Origin: Ceratotherium simum simum
Taxonomy: Eukaryota; Chordata; Mammalia; Perissodactyla; Rhinocerotidae
Direction of reading: 5' to 3'
DNA: 64,000 nt
Assembly (NCBI RefSeq): GCF_000283155.1
Contig: NW_004454180.1
Coordinates: forward strand, 14,841,632-14,905,631
Position numbers and translations under genes: made by a program. Below, one piece after another: positions 1-11,884 of the stretch. Numbering within the stretch: position 1 is the first letter of the stretch; each line of letters starts with the position of its first letter. Under the pieces are notes generated by a model. That model worked only from the letters and a program-made list of their open reading frames with translations. It ran no database searches and was not told where the DNA came from.

Positions 1-1694
1 TTTAGAAATTGAAATTTCCAATTTGAGTACAAAGCAAAGAGTATTCACCTTTTTCTGCTTATGCTTTGTGGCTATCTTATCTTCATTTAGACTTAAGTCC
101 AAGGGTGATGGCTTTGCAGATTCGTCTTTTATGAATTACCAAGTGCTTTGTTGCAGAAAAAGAATTTAATCAATTAAGGAATTATGGAGAATATTATTTA
201 AACTTTCAAAAGATACAACTAAGAAAGGAAATGGAATTCTAACATTTACATACTAATAAATGGAGGGTTCTAAGGTAAAGCAAGAAACAGAAGCAATTCA
301 GAATTAAGTTATCTGCTGTTGGTTAGTAAGAGGATTTCAGTATTCTGGCAAATGTGTTGTACAACGTTATATTTTTCCAAGGATCCTCACAACAAGAAAA
401 AATGAGGTGCTTTTCGTACGCTTGTAAAGTCTCTATTCAATGGTTATACAAGAATAGGACTACAATTTTGTAATTACAGCTGGCCTTGAGTAAGCAGCTC
501 ATTGTGTGATGGTACGACAAAGTCCTGCTTGCCTCAAAATATCCATTACTAGTCTGACCCAATATCTGAAAAATTTACAACTAATAATATTGTGGGGTTA
601 TGACAATGGATGCTTAAATAGTATAATTGTGTTATATGTGAAACTTAATCTATTAAATCATAACCACTGTTATCACACTGGCACCAATTAAGTTATCAGA
701 TAAGTTAGCCACCTAGCTAAGAGACACAAACAGAAGCAAGTGTGCTTTAATGGAGGAAAGGGAAAGGAAGATAACTTAAAGGAACTCTGAAAAACACAAA
801 GGGCTCATTGCTTGGGGGCAAGAAGCGTTGAACCAAGGACTGGGGAGAGCATTCTTAAAGGAGATAACAAATGGCCAAGTGATAACTCTATCTTTAGATA
901 GCCCTTGTCTAGAGGATTATAGTTACAGATATGAAATAGTGACAATATTCCACTGTAGTAAAGACTGACTTTATCTATTTTTATGTAAAACCTAGTTTTC
1001 CTTTTATAAGCTAGGATATTAATAATCATGGTTTTAAGATTTGTGCATGTTCTGAGGAAATCAATAGATAGCAAACATATCTCACAAATCCAAAGAAATC
1101 ACAAGGGGAAGGGGTTCAGAACTTATTCTATATATTAATCAGTAGAATTAAGACTTTGGTATTGTTTGGAACATAGAACTCAGATTTGTGATCAAATGAA
1201 GGAGGCATCACCAAGTTTTGGCTAAGAAAATATCCTTGAGTTAAAATCTCTTGTTTATAAACACAAATACCACAATATATCAAATAGTCTGGGATTATAA
1301 TATGTGAAGACTGAACATGTAATACCATAGGAATTAGATAATTAAAAATTCAAGTGTATTTACATTTTCTTATTTTGTATCTATTGTTGGTAGATTTTGT
1401 TTAAGATCTGTTTTGGCCTGGATTAGATTGGAATAGGAATTAAAAATCACGAAATTCACAGGCAACATTTTGTGAACTTTCATCTATTCCACATTAGGGT
1501 CTTGTAAGATATGACATATTATTATAAAAACATTTAAATAAATTTGCCAATAATTCCTTTCTATTTTGTTCATTAGACACGCCATGAAGTTTAAGCAAAT
1601 ATTTGGGCATAAAAAATAAATTGTAAAGACTTAAAGCTTTTCTAAGCAAGGGAGCTAAGGAAATATTAAATAAATTTGATTTATTTTAAGAAAA
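1..1694. other. AT-rich unique DNA, nothing recognised
   Basis: No repeat family, RNA gene or convincing exon was recognised here. Open frames are all below 90 codons and look random. The stretch is AT-rich like the rest of the window. Confidence 0.5.
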
Positions 1695-1830
1695 TATTTC
1701 TTCATTCATTTAATAAACTTTTTTTGAGTACCTAATCTATGCAAAGCTCTGTATTAGCTCTTAAGGGAGTATACAGTTAAGTAAGACTTGGTATTTGCAA
1801 GAATGATGTGGTATTTTCTGCAGTGTAGTT
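1695..1830 (-). repeat. L2 LINE 3'-end fragment
   Basis: The sequence runs 'ttcattcatttaataaac', then a 'gagtacctaatctatgcaaa' motif and a 'gtattagctctt' segment. This is the order of the reverse complement of the L2 3' end (sequence related to 'attcattcaacaaatatttattgagcacctactatgtgccaggcac'). It is diverged and short, so a MIR fragment is the alternative. The following stretch to about 2225 holds nothing I recognise. Confidence 0.5.
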
Positions 1831-2227
1831 ACTCTGAGAATAATTATCCTTAGGTCAGGGGTAGTGGTGAAATGGGTTGAGTTACAGAAGACTCAAACCG
1901 GGTAGACTAGCTTCAGAGGTGTTGGGCAACTGTTCAGGTATTAGGAAGGAGATGGGGATCACAGGAAGGTACAAGTCTCCTGACACTGAGTCATCAGAGT
2001 GAGAGAAGGGCCATCAGCAGAGTTACTTCCATTCTGATCTAAAGAATTATTGAGGGTGTTTTTATATTGTACGCAGCTAGAACCAGATTTAGAGTTTAAA
2101 GTGGTCCCATAGATGAAGATAAGTTTAAATGCTGAGAAGTACTGTGGCTAGACAAGCGTAAGGAGAGAGAGAGAGAGAAATCTAGCCAGATCGTTCAAGT
2201 CAGGGAACAACAAATGTTAAGAAATGG

Positions 2228-2713
2228 TGTAGGCCGAATAATGGCTCCCCAAAGATATCTCAAGCCCTAATCCCTGGAATCTGTGAATATGTTACTTTAC
2301 ATGGCAAAGGGGGAAAGTAAGGTAGCAGATAATGTTGCTAATCAGATGATCTTGAGACCCTGGCTTATCTGAGTGGGCTCAATGTATCACAAGGATCCTT
2401 GTAAGTGGAAGAGGAAAACAGAGTGGATAACCAAAGGACTGGCAGCATAAGGACTTGATCTGCTGTTGCTGGCTTTGAAGATGGAATAAGGGGGCCACAA
2501 GCCAAGTAATATGGGTCGCTTCTAGAAGCTGGAAAAGGCAAGGAACAGATTCTTCCCTTGAGCCTCCAGAGGGAATGTAATCTTGCCACACCTTAATTTT
2601 AGCCTGGTGTGACCCATTTTAGACTTCTGACATCCAGCACTGTAAGATAATAAATTTGGATTATTTTAAGTTACTAAGTTAGTGGTGAAATGTTATAGCA
2701 TCAATAGAATACC
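2228..2713 (+). repeat. MLT1-type (ERVL-MaLR) solo LTR
   Basis: The left part reads 'taggccgaataatggctcc', followed by a 'ctaatccctggaatctgtga' block and the 'atatgttactttacatggca' motif. The right part has 'ttagacttctgacatccagc', 'taagataataaatttg' and a final 'agttactaagttagtgg' segment. That is the expected order for an MLT1C/D-like LTR in plus orientation. AATAAA lies near the right end as expected for an LTR R region. No internal retroviral sequence adjoins it, so it is a solo LTR. Confidence 0.8.
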
Positions 2714-2734
2714 GACACCATAGGAGTCAAATAG

Positions 2735-2890
2735 TCTGAGCTTCATTTTCCTTAAATCTAAAAGGAGAGTTATAATACCCTCCTCCAAAACAACAACCTC
2801 AAATCTTATTGCAAAGCTTATATGATATAATTTGAAGTATACAGCACAGAGCTAGGCAAGTATAAATGTTCAGTTAGTATAGTTACTTTT
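2735..2890 (+). repeat. MIR SINE fragment
   Basis: A 'cttcattttccttaaatcta' segment is followed by 'gttataataccctcc', and later by 'cacagagctaggcaagtata' and 'gttcagttagtat'. This matches the order of the right half of MIR in plus orientation. It is heavily diverged. Confidence 0.5.
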
Positions 2891-3212
2891 ATGCAGCTTT
2901 GTATGTATTTTGGAAAGAGGCTCAGAATCACTTTCTTCGATATTTCCCTGTAATTCTCCAAGATAATTTTTACTATGTACTGTTTATGTGTCCTGCTATA
3001 CTGGACAATCAAGCCACAGTTTACAAATCATTTCAGATAGCATTTAACAGAGTTCCGCATCAGAAGCAAATGTCTAAGGTGCAGAGTTGTGAAATAGAAC
3101 AGAAGTTGACAGCTTAGACTGAAAACTGGCTAAGGGCAGAAGTTAAGGGTAGAAGTAAATGGAAAAATTTCAAGCAGGACAAAGAATACCTTGGGGAAGA
3201 AGATTGAAAAAA

Positions 3213-3440
3213 AAGTCACTACGACACATAGTGTTTATTTTATGGCTGGCACTGTTTTAAGCACTTTACATCCATTAACTCATTTGATGCCCAAGACAAT
3301 CCTACGAAGTAGGTATTTAACTATCTCCATTTTATACATGAGGTCATTGAGGTAATTAACTTGTTCAACTCACTCACCTCATAAGAGGCAAAGCTGGAAT
3401 TTGAGCCCAGGCCGTCTGACTCCAGAGTTCATGCTCTTTA
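3213..3440 (-). repeat. MIR SINE, near full length
   Basis: Reverse-complement MIR is readable throughout: 'gcactgttttaagcacttta', 'ttaactcatttgatgcccaa', 'aagtaggtatttaac', 'ccattttatacatgag', 'gcaaagctggaatttgagcc' and 'gtctgactccagagttcatg'. The last part is the tRNA-derived head, including the B-box region. This is one of the best-preserved MIR copies in the window. Confidence 0.9.
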
Positions 3441-3604
3441 TCTTTGGACTCGGGTGAAATTGCAGTATTTGAGTCATATTTCCCGATTTTATACTCTATA
3501 GAGCTCTTAACCTAGGTACAATTTTATTAATTTAATATGAGCATGAAAATTTGGAAGAAATATTGAACTATTTTGCCAAAAAAACCTTGGGGATGGTTTT
3601 TCTA

Positions 3605-4121
3605 TATGTGATTGCCTTCCCCTTGTATATTCGGGAGAAATTTCAGTGTTATGAGTCCTGTCCTCAGAAGGAAATCAGAACTTAAATTCTCAGGCTCTCT
3701 CATGGCTGGAGCAGAGGCACGTGACCTAGTTGGGCAAACCACATGCATGTGCAGGAGGCTTTGATTTGAAGAAAACAGACATTGCATGGAGCTTCTGTTT
3801 CGCTAGTGTCTCACACTGGTTGCAAGATCAATTTCCTGGCGCAGAAGTGGCATCAGTGCTGGCAGCAGTAATGATGGTTGTAAATCAAATTCCAGACCTG
3901 GTACTTGGTGGTTATGGCAGAAGCAGTATTTGCCGCAGCTTCTCAACAGTTCTCTGACATGATTTTGGCCATTTATTATTTCTAGAAGTTTAATCTCGAG
4001 TGTGTTTCTCCAGCCCTCTCAACAATTTTGTGAACTACCTAATATAATTCAATAAATTCCTTTTCTGCTTTAGTTAGCCAAAGAGGATTCTGTTTCTCGC
4101 AGCTAAGAACCTCGACCAACA
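3605..4121 (+). repeat. LTR-like element, family not named
   Basis: The right end has AATAAA at 4051-4056, then 'ccttttctgctttagttagc', 'ggattctgtttctcgcagc' and a CA end at 4121. The ending resembles ERVL-class LTRs that finish with 'tctgtttctcgcagctaagaacc'-like sequence. The left boundary near 3605 is a guess. A short open frame (3730-3957) inside it is not protein-like. It could instead be unique sequence with a chance LTR-like end. Confidence 0.45.
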
Positions 4122-4439
4122 GAAGAATCAAACGAGGAAATTATCTATTAAAAGGGGAGTAAAATAAGTTCTAAGAGAATTAAAGGATTGATATAAATTA
4201 TCAAACAATAAAAAGAAAAGAAAATTAAGTTAATATGTCTATCAAATCTCCGGTTGTGAGATGACTTTGTGTTAAATTAGTTATATAAATCTGATTAAAG
4301 AGTGATGAGTTACACCTAGATTTAAATATATTATGTCTGAACATGAAAAGGTAAAATATAGCCAATAAAGGGAATTTTCATAGCAAATAAAACACATGGA
4401 GAGTTGTAATCTTTACCACATAAATTTATAGTAAATATC

Positions 4440-4990
4440 CTAAGAACACAAATAGAAATGGACAGAGGCCATGAATATAGAGAAATAAAGAAAACATAAA
4501 AAATGCTTAACTTTACCAGTAATTAAACAAATGAAAATTAGAAAAACTGTAGGTTTTGTCTACCTATGATTCAGCAAACATTGAAAAAATGATTATAATG
4601 TTGGTGAAGGCAAAGTGAAATGCTGTTGTAAAATTTAAAAAACATTTATAAGGTTACATAATGGTCTTAGGAAGTTATATGACATCATGTATAAAAGCTT
4701 TAAAATATTTATGTTTTGAGCTAATAATTCCATTTCTGGATGTCAATATGTTAAGATATGTTAAGATGCAACCATAAGTAGAGAAGTGCTTTATCCACAG
4801 AGAAGTGCATCTAGGTCTAGCAAAAATTAGAGTTGACCTAATGTTAAAAACAAGAGAAGGGTTATGTGAATTCTAGCATATTCAATAGATGCAATAATAG
4901 GTTGTCATTATGAATAATTTATAGTTTGTGAAAATGGCTAGGATCTAATAAAGTAAAATTAAGTCAAAAATTTCACAAATGATCATATAA
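4440..4990 (+). repeat. L1 (L1M/HAL1-like) 3' ORF2 and 3'UTR fragment
   Basis: Diverged but ordered matches to the L1 ORF2 3' end are visible: a 'taattaaacaaatgaaaatt' segment, a 'gattataatgttggtgaagg' segment, an 'ataattccatttctggatgt' segment, and then the 'attcaatagatgcaataata' region. The orientation is plus. The copy is old and riddled with stops. The tail from about 4990 to 5345 is AT-rich and may be more 3'UTR. Confidence 0.7.
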
Positions 4991-5345
4991 GGGTATTTTA
5001 AAAAAAACCAACCAGACTACACATACCTGGCTAATTGAGCATACACAACACCTCCTTTGAGTCCTAGATTCCATTAAAATGATAGAAGATATAAGAATAA
5101 TATACTCATATTAACACAGAAAAGGGAGACATCAATTGCTCAAAAGATACCAGGTCAAGATAGTTTTTTCGTTGAAATTTATCAAACCTTTGAGAAGGTT
5201 TGCACGTTGCACATTGTCTGTGCTTTTTAAATTGTTCTAGTCATAGAAAAAAGAGAAGAGTTACTGAATCACTTTTTGAAGTTGGTGTAGCCATAATAAC
5301 AAAATTGGAAAAGGACAGTGTATATAAAAGGAATAATTTATAGAC

Positions 5346-5731
5346 TGTTGTGGGCTGAATTGTGTCCCCCTAAATTCATATGTTGAAGACCTAATCCCCA
5401 ATGTAACTGTACTTGGAGATAGAGATGATTGAGCTAGAATGAGGCCATTAGGGCAGGACCTAATCCAATTTGACTAATGTCATAAGAAGAGGAAATTTGG
5501 ACACACAGAGAGACATCAGGGATGCATGTGCACAGAGGAAAGACCATGTGAGGACACAGTGAGAAGATGGCTGTCTGCAAGCCATGGAGAGAGGCTTCAG
5601 GGGAAACCAAACCTGCTGACACCTTGATCTTGGACTCCTAGCCTCCAGAACTGTGAGAAAATAAATTTCTGTTGTTTAAGCCATCCAATCTGTAGTATTT
5701 TGTTAGGGCAGCCCTAGCAAACTAATATACA
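5346..5731 (+). repeat. MLT1A-type (ERVL-MaLR) solo LTR
   Basis: This is a complete LTR from 'tgttgtgggctgaattgtgt' to 'gccctagcaaactaatata'. In between lie 'catatgttgaagacctaatc', 'aggaaatttggacacacaga', 'cctgctgacaccttgatctt' and 'ctccagaactgtgagaaaat', with AATAAA and 'tttctgttgtttaagcc'. It is in plus orientation. An open frame on the other strand (5434-5622) is only a shadow of the repeat. Confidence 0.9.
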
Positions 5732-5734
5732 GAT

Positions 5735-5896
5735 TTATTTCATTTACAAAATTAGATGCAAAAATCCTGGATAAAATATTCTCATACTTAATCCAGATCT
5801 GTATTTAGAGAACAATATGTCATAAACATTAGGGATTTTCTTAGGAAGGCAAAGATGGTTCAACAATAGATAATCCATCAATGCAATAAACTGTAG
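5735..5896 (+). repeat. L1 ORF2 fragment
   Basis: The segment 'aaaattagatgcaaaaatcc' followed by 'gcaaagatggttcaacaata' and 'aatccatcaatgcaataaac' matches the L1 ORF2 stretch just after the reverse-transcriptase active site, plus strand. It is a short orphan piece wedged between the MLT1A LTR and the opposite-strand L1. Confidence 0.7.
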
Positions 5897-5897
5897 A

Positions 5898-8800
5898 TTT
5901 TTTAAAATGACAGCTTTATTGAGATGTAATACACATACCATAAAATCCAGTGGTTTTTGGTATATTCACAGATTTGTGCAACCATCACCACAATAAATTT
6001 CAGAACATTTCCATGACCCTATACTCGTTAGCAGTCACTCCCCTTTCTCCCCCCGCACCTGGTCACCACTATTCTGCTTTCTGTCTATATGGATTTGCCT
6101 ATTCTAGACATTTCATATAAATGAAATCATATAGAATGTGGTCTTTGTGACAGGCTTCTTTCATCTGGCATAATATTTCAAAGTTCATCCATATTGTAGC
6201 ATGTATCAATTCTTCATTCCTTATCATAGCCAAATAATTTTCCAGTGTATGGATATGTTACATTTGTTTTCCCATTTGTTAGTTGATGGACTTTTGTGTT
6301 GTTTACCACTTTTTAAGTATTATGAATAATATTGCCATAAACATTCATGTGCAAGTTTTTATATGGATATATGTTTTCTTTTCTCTTGGGTAGATACGTA
6401 GGTGTGGAATTGCTGGATCATATGGTAACTGGATATTTAACTGCTTGAGGAAAACAATTTTCCAAAGTGGCTGCACCATTTTACAATCCTGCCAGCAATC
6501 TATGAAGGTGCTAATTTCTCCACATATTTGCCAATGTTTGTTATTGTTTGTCTTATTGATTACAGCCAGTCTAGTGGGTGTGAAGTCATAGCTCTTTCCA
6601 GTTTTGATTCGCATTTATTTAAAGACTAATGATATTGAGCATGTGCTTGTTTGCCATTTGCATATCTCCTTTGGGGAAATATCTATTAAAATCCTTTGCC
6701 AATTTTTAATTGGGTTGTTTGTCTTTATATTGTTGAGTTCTAAGTGTGCTTTATATATCCTGGAATCAAATTCTTTATGAGAGCTATTACAGTCAGCCCT
6801 CCGTATCTGTGGGTTTCACAGATGTGAAAGGCCAACTGTGTTCATTGTACTATGCCATTTTGTATAAGGGACTTGAGTATCCATGGGGGTTCCTGGAACA
6901 AATCCCTCTTGGATACCAAGGGATGACTCTATTTGCAAATAATTTTTCCCATTATGTGAGTTGTTTTTTCAATTTCTTGATAGTTCTTTGAAGTACTAGT
7001 TTTTAATTTTGAGGGCGTCTAACTTACCTTTTTTATTTTTTGTGCTTTTGGCATCACATCTAAGAAACCATCTAGCCCTTGCTAGAACTTTCAGTATTAT
7101 GATGATAGTAGTGGTGAGATTGCACATTCTTATCTTCTTCCCAATCTTAGGGGGGAAGCATTGTCTTTCACCATAAATACCATGTTAGCTGTAATTTTTT
7201 TTTCTAAATTCTTTACCAAGTTTGGAAAGTTTCCCTCTATCCTTGTTTCTGAGAGGTTTTATCATTAGTGAGTGTTCAGATTTTGTCAAACGCTTTTTCT
7301 GAATCAATTGTTGTGATCATGTGACTTTTCTTCTTTAACTTGTTAATATATTACATTGATTAATTTTTGAATATTGAACCAGTCTTGTATCCCTGGAATA
7401 AACTCCCTTTAGTCATGGTGTACTGTTTTTTTATATATTGCTGAATTCCATTTGCCAAAATTTTGTTAAGAAATTTTGCATCTATATTCATGCAGGACAC
7501 TGACCTGTAGTTTTCTTTTTATATGCTGTATTTGTCTGGTTTAGGTATCAGGTTAATACTGGTTTTATGGAATGAATTGGGGAATAGTTCTTCCTCTTCT
7601 GCTTTCTAGATGAGACTATATAGACTTGGTGTTAGTTCTTTAAACATTTGGGAGAATTCTCTACTGAAACCATCATTCCTTTCAGGGAGTTTTTCATTAT
7701 TAGTTGAATTTTCTTAATAATTATAGGGCTATTCACATTATATATTTCATATTTGATGAGTTGTAGTTTGCATTTTGGAAGTAATTGGTTCCTTTATCTC
7801 TATTAATTCCTTCCTTCTTGCTTTTGGCTTATTTTAATCTTTATCTGGTTTCTTGATGTTGGAAGTTAAGATATTTATTTGATAGCATTTAGTGCTATAA
7901 ATGCCCCTCTCAGCACTGCTTTAGCTGTATCCCAGTTTTGATATATTGTATTTCCGTTTTCATTCATTTCAATATGTTTTTTTAAATTTCTGTGAGAAAT
8001 CCTCTTTGATCTACAGATTATTTAGAAGTGCTTTGTTTAGTTTCTAATGTTTGTAGATTTTCTGGTTATCTTACTGTTACTGATTTCTAGTTGGATGCCA
8101 TTGTGGGCAGAGAACATACTATATAATTTCAATTCTTTTAAATTTCTTGAAGTTTGTTTTGTGGCCTAGAATATGAACTACGTTGATATATGTCCTGTGA
8201 GGGCTTGAAAATAATGTGTATTCTTCTATTGTTAGGTAGGGTATCCTATAAATATCAACTCAATTCTCTTGGTTAAATTTATCTATATCCTTTCTGATTT
8301 TCTGTGTAGTTGTTCTATCATTTGTTGATAGAGGGGTGTTGAAGTCTACAATTATAGTTGTGGGTTTGCCTATACTATATCTCTTTTAGTTCTATTAGTT
8401 TTTTTTTTTTTTTCAGATATTTACAGTTCTCATTTAGGATTGTTATGTTTTATTGGTGGATTGATCCTTTTTATCATTATCTAATGTCCATCTCTGTCTC
8501 TGTAATTTTATTTGCTCTGAAGTTTACTTTATCCAATATTAATATAGTGACTTTTGCTTTCTTTTGAATAATGTTTGTGTGGTATAGACGTTTCCACATT
8601 TTACTTTTAAACTATTTATATCTTTAGATTTGAAGCAAGTTTCTTGTGGACAGCATAAATTTGTATCGTGATTTTTATCCACTCTGCCAATGTCTGTTTC
8701 TTAGTTGGTGTTTCTAGATCATTTATATTTAATGTACTTTTTAATATGTTAAAGTTAAAGTATGCAATTTTAATTTTTTTTCTGTTTTGTTCTCTCTTTT

Positions 8801-9394
8801 TTTTTTCTGTTTCTCTTTTCCTGCTTTCCTGTGGGTTACTTGAACATTTTCTGGAATTCTCTTTTATCTGTAGTGTTTTTGAGTGTAATTCTTTGCATAG
8901 ATTTTTAGTGGTTGCTCTAGGTATTACATTATATATACTTATCACAATCTACTGGTGTTGACATTTTACCAGTGTGAGTGAAGTGTAGAAACCTTACCTA
9001 TCTTTACCTCTCTTATCCTCTGCATTTATAAAATGATTGTCCTACACATTTCCTCTATATACATTGAGAACCACATCAAACAATGTTATGCTTTTGTTTC
9101 AGCAGCCAAATGTAATTTAGAAAACTCAAGAGAAGAAGGAAAGTCTATTTTATTTGCCTACATTTTGCTCTATCCATTGTCACTTCTACCTTCCTGATAT
9201 TACCAGATTCCTTTCTTGTGTCATTTTCTTTCTTTTCCTTTAGGGTGGGTCTATTGGCAACACATTCCCTTGGTTTTTATTCATCTGAGAATTATTTGAT
9301 TTCCTCTTCATTTCTGAAGGATATTTTGAATAGATAGAGAATTCTGGGTTGTCAGTCTTTTTCTTTCAGCACTTGAAAAATGTTGTGGCACTGG
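5898..9394 (-). repeat. L1 (L1M-type) copy A: 3'UTR and ORF2
   Basis: Read on the minus strand this is an old L1. The 3'UTR is at 5898-6780 ('gctttattgagatgtaatac', 'tttgtgcaaccatcaccac', 'gtggaattgctggatcatat'). ORF2 continues up to about 9394 ('ttgaaccagtcttgtatccc', 'gagaacatactatataattt', 'agaattctgggttgtcagtc'). The frame is broken many times; the longest minus-strand piece is 109 codons at 8616-8945. It is interrupted by a MER2 at 6790-6930. A long T run sits at 8401-8414. Confidence 0.85.
6790..6930 (-). mobile_element. MER2 DNA transposon (Tigger group), internally deleted
   Basis: The terminal inverted repeats are readable: 'cagtcagccctccgtatctg' at the left and 'ggataccaagggatgactc' at the right. 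The internal motif 'ataagggacttgagtatcc' is also present. A TA duplication flanks it (6788-6789 and 6931-6932), as expected of Tigger/pogo elements. At about 141 bp it is far shorter than a full MER2, so the centre is missing. It sits inside L1 copy A and therefore postdates it. Confidence 0.9.
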
Positions 9395-9785
9395 GTGAAA
9401 ATCAAGGTCTCATAGGATAGCATTCCTTTCTGGAGGCTCTAGGAGATAAGCCATTTCCTTACCTCTTCTAGCTCTAGAGACTGTGGCTCACATTCCTTGG
9501 CTCATGGCCCCCAGCCTCCATTTTCAAAGCCAGCAAAATTTTCTCTCTCTTACCATTTTCTGTACTCATATCTTCCTCTCATCACAGCTGGAAAAGGTTC
9601 TTCAATTTTAAGGATCTATCTAGTTTGATTGGGCCCACCTGGGTAATCCAGATACTATTCCTGTCTCAAGATCCTAATTTAATCATATATGCAAAGTCTC
9701 TTTTGTCATGTAAGGTAACATATTCAAAGGTTTTGCAGATTAAGATTAGATATATTCACATGCTCATTATTCTGCCTCTCGCATC
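9395..9785 (-). repeat. MLT1-type (ERVL-MaLR) solo LTR
   Basis: Reverse-complement MLT1 is visible: 'attcctttctggaggctcta', 'cctcttctagctctagagac', 'cattccttggctcatggccc', 'attgggcccacctgggtaat', 'tgtaaggtaacatattcaaa' and 'attattctgcct' at the end. It separates L1 copy A from L1 copy B. Its AATAAA-side end is on the left, consistent with minus orientation. Confidence 0.8.
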
Positions 9786-10782
9786 TTCTTCATGGATTGA
9801 GACTTTTATTATAAAATATCCTTCATTGTATCTAGTAAAAATTTTGTCTTAGTGTCTTATTTGTCTTATGTTAGTATAACCACTCCAGCTCTGTTTTGGC
9901 TAGCTTGAATGGTATATTATTTTCTATCATTTTACTTTACGTCTATTTGTGTACTTGAATATAAAATATGTCTTTTGTAAACAACATATAGTTGGGTCAT
10001 TTAAAAAAATATTTTCTGCCAATATTTACCTTTGAATCAGTGTGTTTAATCCATTTAATTTGATGTAATTACTGATAATTTATGATTTATGTTTGCCTTT
10101 CTGCTATTTTTTTAACATCTTACATGTTTTTATTCTTCTGTTTCTCCTTTATCATCTTCTATCTTTTTATTGATTTATGTATTTGATGAGCAACATTGTC
10201 ATAATCCCCTTTAATTCTTTAGACACAATTTCCTATAGTTTTTTGAACTTTTTTTAATGACTGAGTTTAAGTCTTTTTCTAGTAAATCTAACATCTGAAA
10301 TTCCTCAGGAAGAGTTTCTACTCAAAGCTTTTTTCCTACATAAGTGTCCTACTTTTTTGTTTCTTTGTGTTTTTTTGATATTTTTTATTGAGAAATAGAC
10401 ACTTTAGATAATACAATGTGGCAATTCTAGAAATTAGCCACTCTTTCCCCATATCTCCCTAGGGTTTACTATTGTTTCTCTTCCTTTTTTGGTTGCTATT
10501 TTGTTTGTTTGTTTAGTGACTTTCCTGGCTTGCTTCTGTAAAGCCTTTATCTCTTGTAGTGTGTGACTTTTGAAATCTTTGCCCAGTTAGTTTAGTGGTT
10601 AGCTAATGATTGGTCAGAGATTTCCTTAAATTCCTTGAACCAATAAGTCTTCTACCCTTTGCCAAGGGGCTCTGTGTGTATGTTGGGGCACTCCTACTAT
10701 CTGGCAGTTAACATCTCAGGCTTAGCTTTTACTTTCTGCTTGCTCTGAGCCTCAGGTCAGCCAAAGGTGAAAGATAATGGCT
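9786..10782 (-). repeat. L1 (L1M-type) copy B, part 1
   Basis: Minus-strand L1 ORF2 reappears here ('aaccactccagctctgtttt', 'gtaaacaacatatagttggg', 'gtgtttaatccatttaattt'). The ORF2 stretch at about 10000-10060 corresponds to the one already seen near 8660-8720 in copy A. This must therefore be a second L1 insertion rather than a continuation. Farther right the text becomes the upstream L1M region ('aaatctaacatctgaaattc', 'aatgattggtcagagatttc'). Confidence 0.75.
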
Positions 10783-11202
10783 GTGATGATTGATGTTATG
10801 TGTCAACTTCGCTAGGGTATGGTATACAGTTGTTTGGTCAAATACCAGTCTAGATGTTGCTTTGAAGGTATTTTTTAGATGTGATTAACCTCTAAATTGG
10901 TAGACTTTGAGTAAAGCAGAGTATCTTCCATCATGTGGGTGGGCCTCATGCAATCAGTTGAAGACCATAAAAGAAAAGACTGAGATTCTCTGACAAAGAA
11001 TGAATTTTGCCTCTAAATTCCCTTTGGAGTCAAGGCTCCAAGGAAAATATCAATTTTCCCCTGGATTTCCAGCCTGCCAGTCTGTCTTACAGATTTTAGA
11101 CTTGCCAGGTCCCGCAGTTGTATGAGCCAGCTCCTTAAAACTAAGTCTCTCTCTATACATGGGATTGGTTCGGCATCTGTGGAGAACCCTGACTGATGCT
11201 GT
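10783..11202 (+). repeat. MLT2-type (ERVL) solo LTR
   Basis: Starts near 'tgtgatgattgatgttatgt' and 'gtcaacttcgctagggtatg'. It continues with 'agactttgagtaaagcagag', 'atgtgggtgggcctcatgca' and 'atcagttgaagaccataaaa', and closes with 'gtggagaaccctgactgatg'. This is the MLT2 order in plus orientation. It lies inside L1 copy B and so is younger than it. Open frames across it (11013-11392) are not genes. Confidence 0.85.
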
Positions 11203-11830
11203 AGCTGCTTCAGGTATTTCTTTGCCATGTGCACAACCCTGTACATATTTGTGGCCTTCTAGATCCCAGGAATACTTTATAGCTTTTCAAAGCTTCCTAT
11301 GGACAGCTCATTATCCAGATCTTCCTTTTAAAATTTTGGCTAGGCTCTTCTTGCCTCAACTGACATTACAGCTTCAGGCAGCTGTGATATGAAATAATTA
11401 TCAATGATTATTTTTAATAAATGCCCTGGGGATGGGCATTTTCTTGGGATCCAGATTTAAGCAATGGCAATGCCCTGTGAATGGGGCTTTTCCATGGAGC
11501 TGTGAGACAGGTCAAATAATGAGGATGGGACTTTTTGAAGAGCTCCAAGCCTGGTCTGCCTTCATCAGTGGGGGGAAAGGCTTCTGGCTTGCACATCTAT
11601 TGCAGTTGTGAGGCTGATGGTTCTCAAGGCTATTGCAGAGTTGGGAAAAGAGATGGGAGTGAGTCGTGTTACAATGGCCTTGCTATTTTTACCAAGGTTT
11701 AGCAATTTTTCTTGAAGAAACACTCCTTAGATTGCTTTTTTTTGGAGCAAAAAGATTTACCAAGGCCCCCACTCCACCATTCTGGTAGTCTTTCCTCCAC
11801 TCTTGTTTAGATTAGTTTTTATGAAACACA
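11203..11830 (-). repeat. L1 (L1M-type) copy B, part 2 (upstream region)
   Basis: After the MLT2 the sequence looks like the 5' part of the same minus-strand L1M element: G/C-richer text with 'aataaatgccctggggatgg', 'gggcttttccatggagctgt' and 'tggttctcaaggctattgc'. The assignment rests mostly on continuity across the LTR and is less certain than the ORF2 parts. Unique DNA is the alternative. Confidence 0.45.
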
Positions 11831-11844
11831 ATTCATAATTGCAT

Positions 11845-11876
11845 GAGTGTGTGTATGTGTGTGTGTGCACGTGTGT
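11845..11876. repeat. (TG)n microsatellite
   Basis: An interrupted run of TG dinucleotides: 'gagtgtgtgtatgtgtgtgt' then 'gtgcacgtgtgt'. Confidence 0.85.
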
Positions 11877-11884
11877 AGCATATG

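Noticed and set aside
8616..8961. 109-codon minus and 97-codon plus frames
   Set aside because: Both lie in decayed L1 ORF2; they are transposon remnants, not host genes.
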